Below, piece by piece: positions 23,041-34,424 of a DNA stretch of 64,000 bases. The DNA lies in the NCBI GenBank assembly GCA_029582165.1, contig CM055876.1, positions 21,479,001-21,543,000 on the forward strand, written 5' to 3'. A program made the position numbers and the translations under genes. The stretch comes from Portulaca oleracea. Taxonomy: Eukaryota > Streptophyta > Magnoliopsida > Caryophyllales > Portulacaceae. Every line of letters begins with the position of its first letter. Within the stretch, counting starts at the first letter, position 1. The notes beneath the pieces are model-generated. The model was not told the origin of the DNA, searched no databases, and saw only the letters and a program-made list of their open reading frames with translations.

Positions 23041-25036
23041 TACACCCCCGGTTGAAAAAGTTTGTCCTCAAACTTTGGAAAATCAACTCTTCTTGCCTTC
23101 TTCACAAAGACTTTCTTTTTGAAAGCTTTGAAGTCATCATAGATTCCTTTGATGAACTTCTTAAACTTTCTTCCGATCAATTCTCGAACACCATAAGACT
23201 TGGATTTGCGTTTCCCCACCTTGAACGTGGGTTGTTCATGTCGCTTCTCACTTCCCAAGTCTATTCTTACCACTTTACCCTTGTCATTTAGCATGAAACA
23301 ATGTACCTTGATGACTTGGGCTATTTCATCCTTTCGAATTTTCGGCCTTTCAACCAAGTGATCTAAGTAGATATCTTTTGGATGCTCATGGAAGATATGC
23401 TTCATGGGAAGTTTCAAAATGTGATGGATACTTGGATCCGTTTCATTCTTCTCCAAATGTGTAAGAATATGATCCTTATACTCTTCATGCCCTTGATACT
23501 CCTTCTTCATGATTGACCTGATATGACGCGTTTCTCCTTTGCCGAGATGGTGGATCAAGAGGTGCCAAAGTGATCCTCTTTTGGTTGATGGCGAGTGTAA
23601 GTGTTGGCCCTCCCATCATGTATGACATGTCTATCATATAACCATGGTCTTCCCAATAAAACATGACAAGTATCCATGGGAACTATATCACACCACAATG
23701 AATCTTGATAATTCTTTCCAATTGAAAGACTCACCAAAACTTGTTGATCCACATGAATGCCTTGCCCAAGGTTTAGCCATTGTATTGTGTAGGGGGTGGG
23801 ATGTGGGCTAATCTCCATTTGCAACTTCTTGACCATTGTTGTAGAGGCGGCATTGGTGCAACTTCCTCCATCTATGATCAAGGAGCATACTCTCCCTTGG
23901 ATGGTACAACGAGAGCGGAAAATTGCTTCTCTTTGTAGTTGATCTTTCGGCACATTTGTGATATTCAAGGCCCTTTCTACCACAAGTAGTTCTCCTTCAT
24001 CCGGCTCTTCCACATATTCTTCTACTACATCTTCCTCATCTTTGGCGTCAACCTTAACTTCTTCTTCTTTCTCATACTCCGGCTCTACATATAAAGCACT
24101 TTGGTATTCCACCAAAGACACTACTCGCTTGTTTGGACACTCCGAAGCATAATGTCCCAATCCTTGGCATCGAAAACACCTTCTTGGAGCTAATGTTCTT
24201 GGTTCTTGGACTTGGGTTTTGGATGGGGGATTTTGTGGCTGGTTTATTGTGGGTTTGGCGTAGAGTTTAAGGGAGGATGGGGGCTGATTTTGTGGAGCTT
24301 TTGATTGTGTTTGAGAGTAAGGGAGTGGGGTATAGAGTCTTTGAGGTTCCTTGGCCCTTTCCTTCCTTTGTCTTTCCACTTTCATAGCCAAGTTACTTAG
24401 CTCATCAAGGGATTCATATGAATGTAATTCAACTATATGACGTATCCAATCATTCAAACCAATCAAGTAACGTACCAGAACTTGTGGTTCCTTCTCCTTG
24501 AGATCACAACGCCAAAGGAGGTGTTCAAACTCCCTTGTGTATTCTTCGACCGATTTAGAGCCTTGGATGACTTTTGCGGCTTGTAGTAGTTGTCGTGGAC
24601 GTATGATTGGGAAGAAACTTGGATTGCAATTTTGACTTCATCTTATCCCAAGAACGGATCTTTTCTTTCCCTTTGCAACTCTCTTCTTTTGAAGGTTAGT
24701 CCACCAAATAGAAGCATGTTTTCTTAATTTCAAAGCTCATTACTTCACCTTGAGCTCATCACTACAATCTTTCAACTCAAAGATACGTTCAGGTATGTAT
24801 CCAATCAAGATAATCCTCAACATTAAGACTACCATCAAATTCGAACTTCTACTTTAAAATCCAAACGATCATGCCTTTTAGACTTGAACTACTTTCACCA
24901 TGGCGAAACACCATCACGTAGAGAACCTTCACGTAGCATTTTATTCTCTTCCATTTGTTTACCCAATTGCACACAAAAATGCTATTTGTTGCTCAAGTTC
25001 ATAAACCTCATTTGATTTAGATTCATCGTTTGCCAT
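23031..25036 (-). pseudogene. Family B Gag-protease-CTD polyprotein, minus copy
   Basis: Starts at the ATG on the complement of 25034-25036 (MANDESKSNE homologue); the gag first half is broken by small indels down to about 24470. The open part 24466-23555 (303 aa) has the end of the gag core (YESLDELSNLAMKVERQRKE), an intact zinc knuckle CFRCQGLGHYASEC (CX2CX4HX4C), an acidic linker and protease with IIDGGSCTNAAS and HVLLGRPWLYDRH. Frame breaks near 23560 and 23530 lead into 23558-23031: the linker, CFMLNDKGKVVRIDL, GRKFKKFIKGIYDDFKAFKKK, and an end at KFEDKLFQPGVYDA whose stop codon lies in the LTR. No RT, RNase H or integrase is present. Confidence 0.83.
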
Positions 25037-25296
25037 TAGAAATCAACTTGATGTCATATGAACTCACGAGGAAAGGGACGGATTTGGGCTTGGTTTGTGT
25101 TTAGGACGAGGTTCTTTGAGGAGCTACGGGTTCTTTATGAGTTCTTGATGGGTTCTTGATGAGTTCTTGATGAGTTCTTGGAAGAACTATCAAAGGCGTG
25201 TATAACGTGGGGTTTATGTGATTTTGTGACAAAACAAGGTCCAAGATTCATGCAAGAAACAAAGGAGATTCATCTAAACATAGCTCGATACCAAAT
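25037..25296 (-). other. 5' leader of the minus B copy with PBS
   Basis: Noncoding stretch between LTR and gag. The PBS at about 25283-25293 reads TGGTATCGAGC on the minus strand (one A short). Repeats of GAACTCATCAA lie near 25140-25190. No gene seen. Confidence 0.7.
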
Positions 25297-26123
25297 TGAT
25301 GCATAATGGATCACAAGACATCCAAAATGCCAAGAAAGAACAAGGATCATATCACAAGTAAGAACTTGCGAGATGAATCAAAGATGGAGAAATAAGGAAT
25401 GAAATAAGAGATCAAAGGCCAAAAGATGTAGATGATTTAGGGGCTGATTCATGAGTTTAATCATGAATTTGAAGACAATCAAGTGAATTCACAACTAGCA
25501 AAACAAAAGAAATCAAACGACTTACAATGATGAAGAACCAAGCGAAACAAGAAAGAACTTGATAGAATTGAGCAACGAAGCCTCTCCAATTGCTACAGCC
25601 ACACCACAATCTTCAAGAGCTCCTACTCCTCCTTTCACCACCCAAGAATGCTCAATCTTGGATTAGAAGAGAAGATTTCACGAAAAACCCAAAGGAATTC
25701 GATTTCTAGCCAAAACTAGAGAGAACTAAAGCATCAACTTTAGACATTGTATTGAATGTATGAATATGAGATGTGTTTACAAGGCACCCTAGGGGTATTT
25801 ATAGTAGGAAACCTCCTTAGGCGTCACCCTCTACAAGATTAGGCCCTTTGGGGCTTACATCATCCCACTCAATTATGACATCATTTAAAGAAAATACAAT
25901 ATCTCCTAAAATACAACTCCAATACTAAAGATTCAAAAACCAAAATGTACATAAGAGAAAGCTCTATCATATGGCTTGATTAGAACTTTAAGGCCCTTGT
26001 GATAAGGAGCTCAATAGTCCTCTAGGAGTAGAGATGCCCGTGATGTCACTTGAAATTCCTTGGAGTAGGATAGTAAAGTCTCCATGGTTGACCTTGATGC
26101 ATAAGGCCATCAATTATGCATCA
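25297..26123 (-). mobile_element. LTR, family B minus copy (5' LTR)
   Basis: 827 bp; plus-strand reading TGATGCATAATGGATC to ATTATGCATCA. It faces a truncated partner at 22706. Right flank is E protease sequence cut at the codon before RCTVQGKVC, so this B element inserted into, or recombined with, a second E copy. Confidence 0.88.
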
Positions 26124-26743
26124 AGGTGTACGGTTCAAGGGAAGGTATGTTCACTCATTATAGATGGTGGTAGGTGCACTAATGCGGCTTCCACTACAAT
26201 GGTTGAAAAATTGAAGTTAGAAGCGAGTTCTCATCCCTCTCCTTACAATATACAATGGTTGAGTCATGGGAAGGGTATTAAGATTGATAAACGTGTGCTT
26301 GTATCTTTATCCATTGGGAAGAGTTATAAAGATCAAATATGGTGTGATGTAATACCAATGGATGCTTGCCATATTTTGCTTGGGAGACCTTGGCTTTTTG
26401 ATAGGTACGTCACACATGATGGGAGAATGAACACTTATTCCTTCACCATCAACAAGAAGAAGATCACATTGGCCCCTTTGCCACCTTCTTCTATCATTCG
26501 GCCACCCCAACAAAAGGAGCAAGAGAAGGAGTCCAATATTGTTTCTTTGCTAAAGGCGGATCAACATGAATTCCATGAGCAAAAGGAGTTGATTTTGGCT
26601 AATTTGCAAGAGGAACAAGCTTCCCCAACTAGTGAACACCCACGGCTCCAACCCATCCTAAGGAGGTTCAATCATTTGTTCCCTAATGAGATGCCACACG
26701 GTTTGCCACCAAGAAGGGAGATAGAGCACAAGATTGATCTAAT
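26124..26743 (+). CDS. E-type protease and RT linker, partial (second E copy)
   Basis: Open throughout, truncated at both ends by LTRs. Protease: RCTVQGKVCSLIIDGGRCTN with the catalytic Asp, then CHILLGRPWLFDRYVTHDG. Linker: SIIRPPQQKEQEKESNIVS to HLFPNEMPHGLPPRREIEHK and IDLI, where the D LTR cuts in. The last 290 bp repeat 19122-19409, so the window holds parts of two E copies. The frame appears undamaged, but it ends two codons into the neighbouring LTR. Confidence 0.85.
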
Positions 26744-27709
26744 TGATGCATAATGAGACCAAGGGATGATATCATTACACAATATCTAAGGATCTTTAAA
26801 AACGAAGATAGGAATCTCCCTTCTCAAAGTTCCAAAGAACCAAAAATGGAATAGAAATGGACGAAAAGGATGGAAAGAACTACGAAAGATGATTACCCAA
26901 TGAATGGAAATGATGAACGAATGGTTGATCGAATGATGGATGATGTTTGAACGATAATGGCTTTGAAGATTCTTGGAGGATACAGCCACACCACCTTCAA
27001 GAGACCTTCAATTCCTTCCTATCACCACCAAGGACGCCAACCTTGGATAGAAGAAGGGGATAGTTTCGTTCTCCCTCAAGAGAAACGAAGAGAAACTAGC
27101 ATAAAGCTAGAGAGAACAACACATCATGTGTTTGATTGTATTTTGATATATGATTGAATGAATGAATACAATGGCACCCTAGGGGTCTATTTATACTACT
27201 CTAGGACCCCTTGGACGTGTACCTAGGGTTCAAGAAACCAAGAATCAACTATTACATCATATATCCTATTTATGACATCATAAACTCTAAAATACAACTC
27301 TAGAAAGAAATTGCTATAACTCCTTCAATACTTGTCCGTTTTCAATGATTCAAAAACAATTGGAAAGCTTATTGAAAGATCTCCAATCTGTCTACTGATG
27401 ATTTCCTCAATAGACGTATGGATCTAGAATTATAGAGCAAAATATTGAACTGTACTTGATGGAGTCTTTTGCTGCCGTGAGAGATGACTTTTCAATAAGG
27501 ACTTGAGAATGATTTAAGCTCATTTGATGTCCTCCAAATGTGAGAGTAACTCCATATAAGCTTAGAAGTGTGAGGACTAAGCTTAGAGTACCTTCAAGGT
27601 CCTTTACGCCTTCTACCTTGATAAACCCAAGACGACATTTGTAGCTTCAAACTGGATTAAAGACCTTGTAGCTAGACCTTGATGTATATAGCTAGGCAAA
27701 TATACATCA
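26744..27709 (-). mobile_element. LTR, family D (minus strand)
   Basis: 966 bp. Plus-strand reading starts TGATGCATAATGAGACC and ends GGCAAATATACATCA. Similar to the C LTR but about 140 bp shorter. It carries the reversed terminal hairpin (TGATGTATATAGC before ATATACATCA) and a reversed TATA box at about 27186-27194. Confidence 0.86.
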
Positions 27710-27724
27710 TTCTCCCCCGGTTGA
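27710..27724 (-). other. Polypurine tract, family D
   Basis: Plus-strand TTCTCCCCCGGTTGA, i.e. CAACCGGGGGAGAA on the minus strand directly before the LTR TG. Same PPT as family A. Confidence 0.78.
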
Positions 27725-27758
27725 ATTTGTTTGTCCTCAAACTTGGAGCATCACTCTC

Positions 27759-28226
27759 TTACTCGCCTTCTTCACAAAAATCACAAACTTTCTTCTTAAA
27801 GGCTTTGAAATCGTCATATATCCCTTTGATGAACTTCATCTTTCTCCCAAGTAATCCATGGGCATTATAAGACTTGGATCCTCGAACTTTCTCCATGAAC
27901 GTAGAGATTCCATGAAGCTTCTTTGTTTCCGAGTCAAGCTTCACCACTTCTCCTTCACCATTTAGCATGAAACAACCTACTTTGACGGCTTTAGCTTCTC
28001 GGCTCCTTCGAATCGTTGGCTCTTCAACCATAAGATTCAAGTTGATATCTCTTGGGTGCACATAGAAGATACGCTTCATATGAGAATTCAAAATTGGGTG
28101 CTTGCTTGGATCCGATTTGCTTCCCTCCGAGTTGGCAAGAACAAGACCCTTATGCTCTTCATACCCATGATATTCCTCCTTCATAATCGTTACAATGCTG
28201 ATTTCATCCTCCTTAGGCTGTGTGGT
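27759..28226 (-). CDS. Family D C-terminal polyprotein fragment
   Basis: Open from the junction with the C LTR at 28227 to the stop at 27759, about 155 codons, truncated at its N end. It starts in the protease-RT linker (TQPKEDEISIVTIMKEEYHG, HPRDINLNLMVEEPTIRR) and passes straight to VGCFMLNGEGEVVKLDS and GLLGRKMKFIKGIYDDFKAFKKK without any RT, RNase H or integrase. This is the B-type arrangement with diverged sequence, so the pol-less layout is not a deletion private to the B array. Confidence 0.75.
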   Translation of the reverse strand, partial: TTQPKEDEISIVTIMKEEYHGYEEHKGLVLANSEGSKSDPSKHPILNSHMKRIFYVHPRDINLNLMVEEPTIRRSREAKAVKVGCFMLNGEGEVVKLDSETKKLHGISTFMEKVRGSKSYNAHGLLGRKMKFIKGIYDDFKAFKKKVCDFCEEGE

Positions 28227-29337
28227 TGATGTATATTTGCCTAGCTATATACATCAAGGTCTAGCTACAAGGACCTTAATCCAGTTTGAAGCAACAAATG
28301 TCGTCTTGGGTTTATCAAGGTAGAAGGCGTAAAGGACCTTGAAGGTACTCTAAGCTTAGTCCTCACACTTCTAAGCTTATATGGAGTTACTCTCACATTT
28401 GGAGGACATCAATGAGCTTAAATCATTCTCAAGTCCTTATTGAAAAGTCATCTCTCGTGACAAAAGACTCCATCAAACTGATTCGATATTTTGCTCTATA
28501 ATTCTGGATCCATACGTCTATTGAGGAAATCATCAAAAGACAGATTGGAGATCTTTCAATAAGCTTTCCAATGGTTTTTGAATCATTGAAAACGGACAAG
28601 TATTGAAGGAGTTATAGCAATTTCTTTCTAGAGTTGTATTTTAGAGTTTATGATGTCATAAATAGGATATATGATGTAATAGTTGATTCTTGGTTTCTTG
28701 AACCCTAGGTACACGTCCAAGGGGTCCTAAGAGTAGTATAAATAGACCCCCTAGGGTGCCATTGTATTCAATTCAATCATTCAATCATATATCAAAATAC
28801 AATCAAACACATGATGTGTTGTTTTCTCTAGCTTTGTGCTAGTCTCTTCGTTTCTCTTGAGGGAGGACGGAAACTATCCCCTTCTTCTATCCAAGATTGG
28901 CGTCCTTGGTGGTGATAGGAAGGATTTGAAGCATTCTTGAGGGTGGTGTGGCTGTATCCTCCAAGATTCTTCAAAGAGCCATTATCATTCTATCATTCTA
29001 GTGAGTTTTGTTTGATTCATTAGAATTCTTTCAATTGCATTTTCATTGTTTCTATCTTTCATTTACACATCTAAAGTGCTAAATCATAAGATAGATTCAT
29101 CAATCCATTCGTTTTCAACATTCCTACATTCGTCCATTCGTTCGTTCATTCATCATTCATTCGTTCATCATTTCCATTCATTTGGTAATCATCTTTCATA
29201 GTTCTTTCCATCTTTTTCATCCATTTCTATTCCATTTTTGGTTCTTTTGAACTTTGAGAAGGGAGATTCCTATCTTCGCTTTTAAAGATCCTTAGATATT
29301 GTGTAATGAGATCATCCCTTGGTCCCATTATGCATCA
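28227..29337 (+). mobile_element. LTR, family C plus copy (5' LTR)
   Basis: 1111 bp, TGATGTATATTTGCC to TTATGCATCA, with the 5' hairpin (ATATACATCA 20 bases in) and TATAAATAGACC near 28738. U3 resembles A; U5 differs. Its reverse complement is found at 34720-35808. Confidence 0.9.
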
Positions 29338-29629
29338 AAATTAGTATCAGAGCTTAGGAGTTTGATTCTCTTAGTTCTTGAACCATCTTTCCACAAAACT
29401 TTCCATCACAAAAACATTCCTACCATCTCTCCATCACACGCCACCCTAGAGTTCTTCCAAGAACTCATCAAGAATTCATCAAGAATTCATCAAGAACTCA
29501 TAAAGAACCATTAGCTCCACAAAAAAACCCATAGCCCAAACACAAACCGAACCCAAACACAACCCCCTCTCATCCCCACGCCAAACCCATGAGTTTTTTG
29601 TGATCTTTTTGTATCAAGATTCATATTCT
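29338..29629 (+). other. 5' leader of family C plus copy
   Basis: Noncoding; holds the PBS and a run of GAACTCATCAA / GAATTCATCAA repeats at about 29450-29500. No gene seen. Confidence 0.65.
29342..29353 (+). other. Primer-binding site, family C (variant)
   Basis: TAGTATCAGAGC: the second base is A where the tRNA CCA end requires G. The nested minus C copy has the normal TGG form at 34704-34715. Confidence 0.7.
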
Positions 29630-32345
29630 ATGGCTTGCAAAAGGTCTAGCATGAGTTCTCAACGTGAATTACAACGCTTGGAGCAACAAATTGATGATCT
29701 CACCGAACAAATGGAAGAATTTGGGATCCTTCCAAAAGGATCAAGAAGGGCTGGTTCACGTGACTACATCAACAAGCTTGAAAGAATGAAGCAAGGAGCA
29801 AGGATGTGGTCGAATATACAATAGAATTCATGGCTATTATGGAAATATGCTCTTGAGGAGGATGATCAACGAGTTGTGGTATGTTACTTCCTTGGTCTTA
29901 ATGATTACATTCGACGTGTTGTTGTAAATCAACCTTTCACAAAATTGGAAGAGTTAAGTTCTTTAGCTTTTTATGTTGAAGTAAAGAGTAAAGAACTCTT
30001 GGACAAAACCCGTACACACACAAAAACTCCACAAAATCAGCCCCCACCTCACCTACTATCCAAAGCTCCTCAAAGCAGCCCATAAACCTCCCCATTCCAT
30101 TGTCCAAGACGAAATCATTGACCAAATGCGTGTCTATCTTGCCAAAGTTTTGATCATGTTGTAAGTGCAAGTCAAACGTCATCCTATGAGCAACCAGAAT
30201 TTGAAAGTGAATCATTTGATGTATTTGACGTGTATGAGGATGCTAATGAAGTATGTGATAACCTTGGCATGAATGAGGAAGATAATGTAGTTTGTAGCAT
30301 GCCTAAAGAAGAGTTTAAGGTGTATGACAATCCCTTGTATGAGGAGAATAATGATGAGTTTCGAGTATATGTCAACCCATTGTATGAGGAGGAAGGCGTG
30401 AATGAAGAAGAGCAACGTGATAAGATGTGTTCATTGTTCCAAGAAGGAGAAAGTAGCGTCATCTATGAGGATCTTGACGCTAGCACTGGCATCGATAAGG
30501 ACCATGGCAATGATATTGGCCTTACTACAACAAGGGTCCAAACATTGCAAATGGAGAGCTATTCACACGGTGATTCACTTCATGACAAGGACATTCATTT
30601 TGATCCAAGAAGTTTAGTAAGTCTTTGTTTTTACAATATTTGTAAAGATTCATTGTATTGTAATATTACTTCTATAGATTCTTGTAATACTTTGTTGGAA
30701 GAAACAAAGTTGTATGATAGGAGTATCAAGCTCCAAGAGGCGTCCTTATTACCACCTTGTGTTTCACGACTCAAGGAGGGTCAAAGCATTCTTATGACAC
30801 TTATGGAGAATAAGTATCATGAATTTGAAAAGCCAAGGAGTCTCATTCTTACACCAATGGAGGTTGGAAACCGTGAGCCTATAAAGGATCAAGATCCTAT
30901 ACCATCACTTGTTCTCATTTGTGAATATTTGGATGAAAGACAAGCACCATCGACAAGTGACCTCTCTCACTTATCTCTTTGGGATTAAACTCAATTCGTG
31001 GATAACTACATCAACGGTTTTGGTTCTCATAGTATGCAACATATTTTGAAAGAGTATGTACCATTGCAATGTAAAGAGATTGTATTTGTATACTTTGATA
31101 ACATTTTTGTATGTAGTAGAAGTAGAAAGGAGTATATAAATCCTTTGGAGTTAATCTTGATCATGACAAAGCATGAGGAGCCACAAGGAGAATTGGAGAA
31201 GTACTTGGAGAATTGTCCTTACCTCTCGTCCAAGAATGAGCTATCTCAACATATCTCATCAAATGGAGTAATTCAAGTGGACAAAAGGAAGAAAGGAAAT
31301 ATTCAAGAAGGATCCATACTTGCATCTATACTTGAGGTACTATGTCTCTTAAAGGATGCTAAAGATCATCATATTCTTTTATTTCCTATTCTCGCATCAT
31401 ATTTCTTCATTACAAATGGAGTTGAGAAAGGTGAAGTCCTATCTCAAGGAAGTTGTCCCATGGATTATTTTGGTGATATACTAATTGGAGAAAAGGAGAA
31501 GCGTCATGCTTATGGCTTTACATTCATACTTGTTGTTATCATGAGGATATTTGAGCAAAAGGATTGTTATCATGGAGGATTCATCCTTAAGCTTTGTGAT
31601 TCTTACAAAGTATTGGAGTATGCTTCATATGATAAGGAGATCAAGCCATCGTTATACTTTAAGATGAAGTACTTGATTTGTTCATCAAAATCAAGTCACT
31701 TGGAGGAAGCAAGTCCTTTGACTAAAGGAAGTTTTCTAACGAGGAGATACATGTTTGATTCAAAATTACTCGAGCTTGGATATATCAAGGAGTTATATGA
31801 AGATGATGATGATTTTAAAGAAGTATTCAAGGTATGTGAGAAGCATCATCAACAACCCTTTCATATTAATCATGGATTTCTTTTCAAAGGGGATCAATTG
31901 TGTATTCCAAGGTGTTGAATTCGTGACTTCTTAATCATGGAAGTGCATGGAAGTTCTTTTGATCATCTGGGTCTTCTCAATACGTATTACAAGATGAAGG
32001 AGTATTATTTCTGGCCTAGCATGATCGTTGACATTGAGCAAACGTTACAATGTTGTGATATTTGCAATCCTTCTATACTATATGGAGATGAAAGCTTGAA
32101 TTCTAAGGTTGAAGTACCATGGATTCAAGGAAGTCGTACTATTGTCTTCATCATGAGTTACAAGCTTGTGAATCTATACTTTGAAGTTGAGAAGTTATAT
32201 GAGGTTTCTACATTCTCTATGAAGAAACGAGATTTGAAGTTCCATGATGTCATTGGATTAGTCATGAGAAAATTTGGAAGAAAGTGGAAGTTCAAGTCAA
32301 GCATCAAAGGAATCTATGATGATTTCAAGGCATTCAAGAAGAGAA
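29630..32345 (+). pseudogene. Family C catalytically degenerate Gag-Pol polyprotein
   Basis: From ATG 29630 (MACKRSSMSSQRELQRLEQQ, coiled coil) to the nested insertion, nearly everything lies in one frame (about 900 codons). Interruptions are stops at about 30083, 30116, 30986 and 31916, plus a -1/-2 pair around 29800-29830 that restores frame. Order: gag; zinc-knuckle remnant CLSCQSFDHVVSAS (last Cys is Ser); acidic repeats; protease-like part with FQEGESS in place of IIDGGSC and KDSLYCNITSIDSCNTLLEE; a linker; RT remnant ending in YFDN (Asn at 31100-31102); RNase H-like FITNGVEKGEVL without the catalytic Asp; integrase finger with H, H, CDIC; remnant core; and GRKWKFKSSIKGIYDDFKAF. It cannot be an active enzyme; a structural or packaging role is possible but unproven. 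Its 3' end continues at 35809. Confidence 0.78.
32341..32345 (+). repeat. Target-site duplication GAGAA, left
   Basis: GAGAA directly before TGATGCATAATGG; the same five bases follow the element at 35809-35813. It marks the insertion of the minus-strand C element into the plus-strand C element. Confidence 0.85.
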
Positions 32346-32420
32346 TGATGCATAATGGACCAAGGGTTGATCACATTACACACAATCTAAGGATCTTTAA
32401 AAACGAAGATAGGAATCTCC
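32346..32420 (-). mobile_element. Truncated 3' LTR of the nested minus C copy
   Basis: About 75 bp matching the terminal U5 of C/D LTRs in reverse (TGATGCATAATGGACCAAGG to GGAATCTCCC). It then jumps, at a CTTA microhomology, into the reversed internal region; the rest of this LTR and the 3' internal part are deleted. Confidence 0.82.
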
Positions 32421-34424
32421 CTTATCATATGAAGCATACTCCAATACTTTGTAAGAATCACAAAGCTTAAGGATGAATCCTCCATGATAACAATCCTTTT
32501 GCTCAAATATCCTCATGATAACAACAAGTATGAATGTAAAGCCATAAGCATGAAGCTTCTCCTTTTCTCCAATTAGTATATCACCAAAATAATCCATGGG
32601 ACAACTTTCTTGAGATAGGACTTCACCTTTCTCAACTCCATTTGTAATGAACAAATATGATGCGAGAATAGGAAATAAAAGAATATGATGATCTTTAGCA
32701 TCCTTTAAGAGACATAGTACCTCAAGTATAGATGCAAGTTTGGATCCTTTCTTCCTTTTGTACACTTGAATTACTCCATTTGATGAGATATGTTGAGATA
32801 GCTCATTCTTGGACGAGAGGTAAGGACAATTCTCCAAGTACTTCTCCAATTCTCCTTATGGCTTCTCATGCTTTGTCATGATCAAGATTAACTCCAAAGG
32901 ATTTATATACTCCTTTCTAATTCTACTACATACAAAAATGTTATCAAAGTATACAAATACAACCTCTTTACATTGCAATGGTACATACTCTTTCAAAATA
33001 TGTTGTATACTATGAGAACCAAAACCGTTGATGTAGTTATCCACGAATTGAGTTTGATCCCAAAGAGATAAGTGAGAGAGGTCACTTGTCGATGGTGCTT
33101 GTCTTTCATCCAAATATTCACAAATGAGAACAAGTGATGGCATAGGATCTTGATCCTTTGTAGGCTCACGGTTTCCAACCTCCATTGGTGTAAGAATGAG
33201 ACTCCTTGGTTCTTCGAATTCATGATACTTATTCTCCATAAGTGTCATAAGAATGCTTTGACCCTCCTTGAGTCGTGAAACACAAGGTGGTAATAAGGCG
33301 CCTCTTGGAGCTTGATACTCTATCATACAACTTTGTTTCTTCCAAAGTATTACAAGAATCCATAGAAGTAATATTACAATACAATGAATCTTTACAAATA
33401 TTGTAAAAACAAATACTTACTAAACTTCTTGGATCAAAATGAATGTCCTTGTCATGAAGTGAATGACCATGTGAATAGCTCTCCATTTGCAATGTTTGGA
33501 CCCTTGTTGTAGTAAGGCCAATATCATTGCCATGGTCCTTATCGATGCCAGTGCTAGCGTCAAGATCCTCATAGATGACACTACTTTCTCCTTCTTGGAA
33601 CATTGAACACATCTCATCACGTTGCTCTTCTTCATTCACGCCTTCCTCCTCATACAATGGGTTGACATATACTCGAAACTCATCATTATTCTCCTCATAC
33701 AAGGGATTGTCATACACCTTAAACTCTTCTTTAGGCATGCTACAAACTACATTATCTTCCTCATTCATGCCAAGGTTATCACATACTTCATTAGCATCTT
33801 CATACACGTCAAATACATCAAATGATTCACTTTCAAATTCTGGTTGCTCATAGGATGACGTTTGACTTGCACTTACAACATGATCAAAACTTTGGCAAGA
33901 TAGACTTGTACTTTGCTCAATGATTTCCTTGTCTTGGACAATGGGAATGGGAAGGTTTATGGGCTGTTTTGAGGAGCTTTGGGTAGTAGGTGTGAGGTGG
34001 GATGGGGGCTGATTTTGTGGAGTTTGTGTGTGTGTATACGGGTTTTGTCCAAGAGTTCTTTACTCTTTACTTCAACATAAAAAGTTAAAGAACTTAACTC
34101 TTCCAAGTTTGTGAAAGGTTGATTTACAACAACACGTCGAATGTAATCATTAAGACCAAGGAAGTAACATACCACAACTCGTTGATCATCCTCCTCAAGA
34201 GCATATTTCCATAATAGCCGCCTGAATTCTATTGTATATTCGACCACATCCTTGCTCCCTTACTTCATTCTTTCAAGCTTGTTGATGTAGTCACGTGAAC
34301 AAGCGCTTCTTGATCCCTTTTGAAGAATCCCAAATTCTTCCATTTGTTTGGTGAGATCATCAATTTGTTGCTCCAAGCGTTGTAATTCACGTTGAGAACT
34401 CATGCTAGATCTTTTGCAAGCCAT
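32421..34424 (-). pseudogene. Nested minus family C polyprotein, 3' truncated
   Basis: Reverse-strand homologue of 29630-31636, starting at ATG on the complement of 34422-34424 (MACKRSSMSS). It reads SLWDQTQFVDNYINGF where the plus copy has a stop after LWD, so that stop is private to the plus copy. In place of the first zinc-knuckle Cys it has Ser, a different loss from the partner. It ends in the RNase H-like region (CDSYKVLEYASYDKG), cut by the deletion. Frame changes near 34255, 33950, 33800 and 33300. Confidence 0.77.
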
